This document shows positions 5,651 to 8,396 of a stretch of 8,396 nt of DNA, piece after piece. The translations under genes and the position numbers were made by a program. Origin of the DNA: Weeksellaceae bacterium (lineage in GTDB: Bacteria > Bacteroidota > Bacteroidia > Flavobacteriales > Weeksellaceae); contig JAQVKJ010000038.1 of the NCBI GenBank assembly GCA_028694715.1, positions 1 through 8,396 of the forward strand, written 5' to 3'. Every line of letters begins with the position of its first letter. Positions within the stretch are counted from its first letter, which is position 1. The notes beneath the pieces were generated by a model. That model was not told the origin of the DNA, searched no databases, and worked only from the letters and a program-made list of their open reading frames with translations.

Positions 5651-6994
5651 ATGAAAGAAATATTGATTCAGGTTGCTCAGCTGATACTGTGTTTGTCAAT
5701 TTTAGTAAGCCTTCATGAGCTGGGGCACTTCCTTGCAGCCAAATTCTTCAAAACCAAGGTAGAAAAATTCATGTTGTTTTTTGATCCGTGGTTTGCACTG
5801 TTCAAGAAAAAAATAGGCGAAACTACCTACGGAATCGGTTGGCTCCCTTTGGGCGGCTATGTGAAAATAGCCGGAATGATAGACGAGAGCATGGACAAGG
5901 ACCAACTAAAACAAGAACCCCAACCTTGGGAATTTAGAAGCAAACCCGCTTGGCAACGACTGATCATTCTACTTGCAGGTATTATCGTAAACATCCTTCT
6001 CGCTTGGTTGATTTATACCACCATGCTAACTGTAAACGGAGACAATTATGTGTCGGTCGAAAAAATGCAGGAAAACGGATTGGCATATAGCGAGGCAATG
6101 AAGCAGGCAGGATTTGAAGACGGCGACAAAATACTGACTGTCAACGGAAAATATCAAAAAAGAGCCGATTGGATGGCGATTGATATACTTTTGGCTGATT
6201 CAATCCGGGTGGACAGAAATGGAAAAGAACACACCATCCAACTTAGCGACGGCAATATCAAATCCATACTGAATGGAGCAATGAGCCAAGGATTGTTTGC
6301 CCCAGACATGAAAGATGTGGTGGTGGACAGCCTACTACAAGACGGGAATGCAGCTCGGGCAGGATTGCTGAAAGATGACCAAATCATTGCTATCAATGGC
6401 CATCAGTTGAGAAGCTTCAGTGATTTTAAAAAACAGCTCAATCAATACAAAGGAGATTCTGTGCAGTTGGGTATTCTAAGAAGTGGGAAGCAGATTGAAC
6501 TTCAAGCGTTGATTTCTGACTCCGCTTCGCTCGGTTTTTATAACCGTGGCATGAATGAATTCAGTAGTTCTGAAATGATTGTGCACAAGGATTACAATTT
6601 CCTGCAGGCGATTCCGGTAGGTCTCAATAAGACTTTCACCAATTTGGTTTATCAAATCAAACAGTTCAAACTGATTATTCGTCCCAAAACCGAAGCATAC
6701 AAACAGGTTAGCGGCCCTCTGAGGCTATTCAAAGTATTTGACCCTCAATGGGATTGGGAAAGGTTTTGGGGATTCACCGCCATGTTTTCAATCTGGCTTG
6801 CTTTCATCAATTTACTTCCAATTCCCGCATTGGATGGTGGCCACGCAATGTTTACCATCATTGAGATGATTACCGGCAAAAAAATAAGTGAAAAAACGAT
6901 GGAAATTGCGCAAATCACTGGCTTTATCATATTGATGACATTAATGGCACTGATTTTTGGTAACGACATCTATAGACTGATTGTGGGCGGATAA
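5651..6994 (+). CDS. rseP: RseP-type site-2 intramembrane zinc metalloprotease
   Basis: A 447-residue polytopic inner-membrane protease that cuts substrates within the membrane, classically anti-sigma factors (RseA in Escherichia coli); the substrate here is unknown. The zinc-binding H22-E-L-G-H26 is in the first membrane span; the G-x-x-P-L-G-G-Y-V-K-I-A-G block is at about 63-75; the second membrane span is near 104-125; two PDZ domains follow (about 135-205, then about 220-290 with A-R-A-G-L-L-K-D-D-Q-I-I-A-I-N-G); and the third zinc ligand is D395 in P-A-L-D-G-G-H, with the last membrane spans around it and at about 424-440. All catalytic residues are intact and the length is normal. The ATG at 5651 is 48 bp past gldD. 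A strong terminator follows immediately. In many bacteria this gene sits beside dxr, but here it follows gldD. Confidence 0.95.
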   Translation: MKEILIQVAQLILCLSILVSLHELGHFLAAKFFKTKVEKFMLFFDPWFALFKKKIGETTYGIGWLPLGGYVKIAGMIDESMDKDQLKQEPQPWEFRSKPAWQRLIILLAGIIVNILLAWLIYTTMLTVNGDNYVSVEKMQENGLAYSEAMKQAGFEDGDKILTVNGKYQKRADWMAIDILLADSIRVDRNGKEHTIQLSDGNIKSILNGAMSQGLFAPDMKDVVVDSLLQDGNAARAGLLKDDQIIAINGHQLRSFSDFKKQLNQYKGDSVQLGILRSGKQIELQALISDSASLGFYNRGMNEFSSSEMIVHKDYNFLQAIPVGLNKTFTNLVYQIKQFKLIIRPKTEAYKQVSGPLRLFKVFDPQWDWERFWGFTAMFSIWLAFINLLPIPALDGGHAMFTIIEMITGKKISEKTMEIAQITGFIILMTLMALIFGNDIYRLIVGG

Positions 6995-7002
6995 GCCCAA
7001 AA

Positions 7003-7034
7003 CAAAAGCCGTTTGATTACACAAACGGCTTTTG
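7003..7034. terminator. Bidirectional terminator between rseP and tRNA-Asn
   Basis: A perfect 13-bp inverted repeat (7003-7015 with 7022-7034, 6-nt loop 7016-7021), arms CAAAAGCCGTTTG and its complement. The A4 and T4 at the arm ends give a T-run in both directions. It lies 8 bp after the rseP stop on the plus strand and 3 bp beyond the tRNA 3' end on the minus strand, so it can end both convergent transcripts. Confidence 0.85.
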
Positions 7035-7037
7035 ATG

Positions 7038-7111
7038 CTCCTCCTGTTGGGCTTGAACCAACGACCCTCTGATTAACAGTCAGATGCTCTAACCAACTGA
7101 GCTAAGGAGGA
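7038..7111 (-). tRNA. tRNA-Asn (anticodon GUU)
   Basis: A 74-nt cloverleaf on the minus strand: 7-bp acceptor stem TCCTCCT (7111-7105) paired with AGGAGGA (7045-7039), discriminator G at 7038, D-arm AGCTCAGTTGGTTAGAGC, anticodon loop CTGTTAA with GTT at 7077-7075, and T-loop GTTCAAGCC. The discriminator G agrees with asparagine identity. The 3' CCA is not encoded; CAT follows. A near-perfect promoter lies just upstream and a terminator just downstream, so it is a single-gene unit. Confidence 0.97.
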
Positions 7112-7131
7112 ATTTCCCTGTAATTGGACGG

Positions 7132-7163
7132 CAAATATAGAACTGATAATTTATTCCTGCAAA
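7132..7163 (-). promoter_or_regulatory. Promoter of tRNA-Asn
   Basis: On the minus strand: TTTG at 7160-7163, exactly 20 bp spacer, TATATTTG at 7132-7139. This is the best full match to the Bacteroidota consensus in the window. Predicted initiation near 7126 gives about 15 nt before the mature tRNA. A second, tandem candidate, TAATTTTG at 7202-7209 with TTG 22 bp upstream, is also present. Confidence 0.65.
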
Positions 7164-7284
7164 CTTTTGTGAAAACTTTTTTGGCTAAAATTTTCAATCT
7201 ACAAAATTACCGATTTTGGCTGCCGTTTACACAAAACCAAATGAATGATTACCAACAAATATCCCTTATTTGCAGTAAGTTGAT

Positions 7285-7968
7285 TCAGAAGCCTTCCCTA
7301 ATGATTTGTTCGGGTTTTACACCCAAATTTTTTAACTCACTCATCACTGTATCCATCATCGGGTCCGGGCCACAGAGATAGTAGTACTGTAGTCCGGGTT
7401 CGGCATATTTTGCGATGAGATCCTGATTTACATAACCGTGTTCGTAACCTTCGGCAAGTTCAGCGGATAATATATTGACAAAATTATCACCCAATAGGCG
7501 TTCAAATTCATCTTTTCTGATGATATCTGCCTTGGTTTTATTAGCAAATATCAACTTATTGTTCCCCACACTGTCTTCCTTTTTAAGTGATTTAAAGATT
7601 GCAATAAATGGGGTAATACCGGCACCTCCGGCAATGAAAACCCCTTCTCCTTTGTATTGGATATCGCCAAATACCTCACCGATGAGCAATTCGTCTCCAG
7701 CGCGAAGTGTAATCAATTGCTCAGTCATTCCATGATGCTCGGGATAAGTTTTGATGTTGAATTCTATGGTGTCATCTTCTTCCAGAGAAACAAAGGTGAA
7801 AGGCCTTGCCTCTTCGGTCCAGCCTTCTTTATTGATGGAAACATCCACTGCTTGGCCGGGCAAATAACGAATTCCATCGGGTTTTACGGCAACAATTCCG
7901 AGTACATCTTGGGTCAGTTGTTCCACCGACTTAACGCTAACTTTTGTGGGTTCAATATAATGTGGCAT
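7285..7968 (-). CDS. Ferredoxin/flavodoxin-reductase-like FAD-dependent oxidoreductase
   Basis: A 227-residue cytoplasmic flavoprotein of the ferredoxin-NADP+ reductase superfamily, with an N-terminal FAD-binding barrel and a C-terminal NAD(P)H-binding domain. Motifs: P37-G-Q for the start of the flavin fold; R55-P-F-T-F-V-S61, the FAD-binding RxY/F-S/T motif; the pyridine-nucleotide loop G114-G-A-G-I-T-P120; and the C-terminal C199-G-P-D-P-M-M nucleotide-binding motif. There is no attached [2Fe-2S] or haemoglobin domain, so it must pass electrons to or from a separate partner, which is not encoded in the window. The ATG at 7968 is the first in frame and fits the barrel start. It stands alone: the tRNA is 173 bp downstream and 305 bp of unassigned DNA is upstream, with a promoter candidate about 207 bp before the start. 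The biological electron partner is unknown. Confidence 0.9.
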   Translation of the reverse strand: MPHYIEPTKVSVKSVEQLTQDVLGIVAVKPDGIRYLPGQAVDVSINKEGWTEEARPFTFVSLEEDDTIEFNIKTYPEHHGMTEQLITLRAGDELLIGEVFGDIQYKGEGVFIAGGAGITPFIAIFKSLKKEDSVGNNKLIFANKTKADIIRKDEFERLLGDNFVNILSAELAEGYEHGYVNQDLIAKYAEPGLQYYYLCGPDPMMDTVMSELKNLGVKPEQIIREGF

Positions 7969-8174
7969 CTTGTAAATTTTTTATGGTTAATTTCTTTTTA
8001 TCAAGCATTTTTCAGTCGAACATCAACGAGCATTCACCAGATTTGTCCGGGTTTAAGTGGTTCAATACAATACAACAGAAACTGTCTTTTGTTGCTAAGG
8101 CCCTTGTCGTTTCTATTATAACAGATATAGCCCTATCATCTGACAAAACATTAAGTAACAAGTAACTGACTTAT

Positions 8175-8205
8175 CAAATTTAAGGATTCTCGCTTGAGTT
8201 TCCAA
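8175..8205 (-). promoter_or_regulatory. Candidate promoter for the oxidoreductase gene or its leader
   Basis: On the minus strand: TTG at 8203-8205, a 20-bp spacer, and TAAATTTG at 8175-8182, an exact TAnnTTTG. No comparable element lies closer to the oxidoreductase ATG, so its mRNA would carry a leader of about 200 nt, unusually long compared with the leaders of roughly 10 to 40 nt predicted elsewhere in the window. Confidence 0.5.
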
Positions 8206-8241
8206 CAATTTTCTTAGCGGACTTTCTGTAGTAATTATCTG

Positions 8242-8267
8242 AAAAACAAATTTCAGCTGAAGTTTTG
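8242..8267 (-). terminator. Possible weak terminator after the right-edge gene
   Basis: On the minus strand CAAAAC, the 10-bp palindrome TTCAGCTGAA (8252-8261), ATTTG and then five T (8246-8242). The pairing is imperfect (a one-base mismatch/bulge between the inner palindrome and the outer CAAA/TTTG pair). It lies 7 bp past the TAA of the partial frame at 8274, which is where a terminator would be expected. Confidence 0.35.
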
Positions 8268-8273
8268 TTGCGC

Positions 8274-8396
8274 TTAGAAGGATTGTTTACCGGTATCGCT
8301 ACCTTTTTTTGCCGTAAAACTCTTTCTTATTCCGTTGATATCAAAAGTCACCAGATTTTGCTGGTCTGGAAAAGAACTAATGAGCATTGAATTTTT
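8274..8396 (-). CDS. Possible C-terminal end of an unidentified gene (partial)
   Basis: On the minus strand a frame is open from the window edge for 40 codons and ends TAA at 8276-8274. About two thirds of its codons start with a purine, as in real genes, and the translated end (…D-I-N-G-I-R-K-S-F-T-A-K-K-G…) is soluble and lysine-rich. A possible terminator follows 7 bp downstream. I do not recognise the protein. The opposite strand also has an open frame with the same codon boundaries, slightly less coding-like, so the assignment is uncertain. Confidence 0.4.
   Translation of the reverse strand, partial: KNSMLISSFPDQQNLVTFDINGIRKSFTAKKGSDTGKQSF

Larger units (their letters stand above)
7969..8273. 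other. 305-bp unassigned region upstream of the oxidoreductase
   Basis: No gene is assigned with confidence. It holds a minus-strand promoter candidate (8175-8205). From about 8169 down to the oxidoreductase start that promoter would give a leader of about 200 nt. Inside the leader, one minus-strand frame is open for 52 codons (8170 to 8012) but lacks an ATG near its start, the best candidate being TTG at 8161. On the opposite strand a 60-codon frame starts at ATG 7983 and ends at 8165. Both have similar purine-first codon bias (about 60 percent), so neither is clearly real. An imperfect hairpin lies at 8122-8142. Nothing matches a known riboswitch or RNA gene. Confidence 0.5.

Noticed and set aside
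7202..7272. Two 6-bp AT-rich hairpins (7202-7218 and 7256-7272) downstream of the oxidoreductase
   Set aside because: Short, AT-rich and without a following T-tract on the minus strand; no convincing terminator could be identified for that gene.
8040..8065. GTTCAAT-like T-loop at 8060, suggesting a tRNA-like or tmRNA end
   Set aside because: Flanking bases do not form a T-stem or acceptor stem and no tag-peptide reading frame is seen.
8221..8240. AGAAAGTCCGC on the minus strand, resembling the GGAAAGTCC core of RNase P RNA
   Set aside because: None of the other conserved RNase P RNA regions could be found within the following 250 bases; chance match.
1..8396. Mobile elements, CRISPR arrays, toxin-antitoxin or defence genes
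   Set aside because: No transposase, terminal repeats, spaced direct repeats or defence-type domains were found; the gene content is housekeeping.

Overview
The window is a chromosomal stretch from a member of the Bacteroidota. The evidence is: a GldD-type gliding lipoprotein gene; the gene cluster RNase G / tiny basic protein / HU running divergently from mutY-ssb-gldD, which is a familiar arrangement in this phylum; repeated matches to the Bacteroidota promoter (TTTG or TTG, a spacer near 20 bp, then TAnnTTTG); and no convincing Shine-Dalgarno sequence before any start. The genome is moderately AT-rich. Genus or family cannot be fixed from this window.

Layout, left to right. Positions 1-116 carry a promoter pointing out of the window to the left. 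An ElaA-like acetyltransferase (117-569, +) converges on a PAP2 membrane phosphatase (578-1237, -). PAP2 lies downstream of a ribonuclease G gene (1308-2876, -). A strong terminator at 3013-3044 ends the next minus-strand unit, which holds an HU-type DNA-binding protein (3168-3458) and a 30-residue, extremely basic protein (3068-3160). An 89-bp divergent region separates HU from mutY (3548-4576, +), which is followed by ssb (4627-5025), gldD (5042-5602) and an RseP-type site-2 protease (5651-6994). A perfect 13-bp inverted repeat terminates this strand and probably also the convergent tRNA-Asn(GUU) gene (7038-7111, -). A stand-alone FAD/NAD(P)H oxidoreductase follows (7285-7968, -). To its right is a 305-bp stretch (7969-8273) with no assigned gene, and then what may be the last 40 codons of another minus-strand gene running off the edge.

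Functionally this is mostly housekeeping: RNA turnover (RNase G), chromosome packaging (HU), oxidative DNA repair (MutY), single-strand DNA binding (SSB), envelope and gliding machinery (GldD), envelope proteolysis (RseP) and a tRNA. I saw no mobile element, CRISPR array, defence system or biosynthetic cluster, and no clearly new system. The points most worth a second look are deviations within known families: RNase G without its zinc-link cysteines, HU without the intercalating proline, SSB without a terminal phenylalanine, no gldE between ssb and gldD, the 30-residue basic protein, and the unassigned 305-bp region with a good promoter and open frames on both strands.
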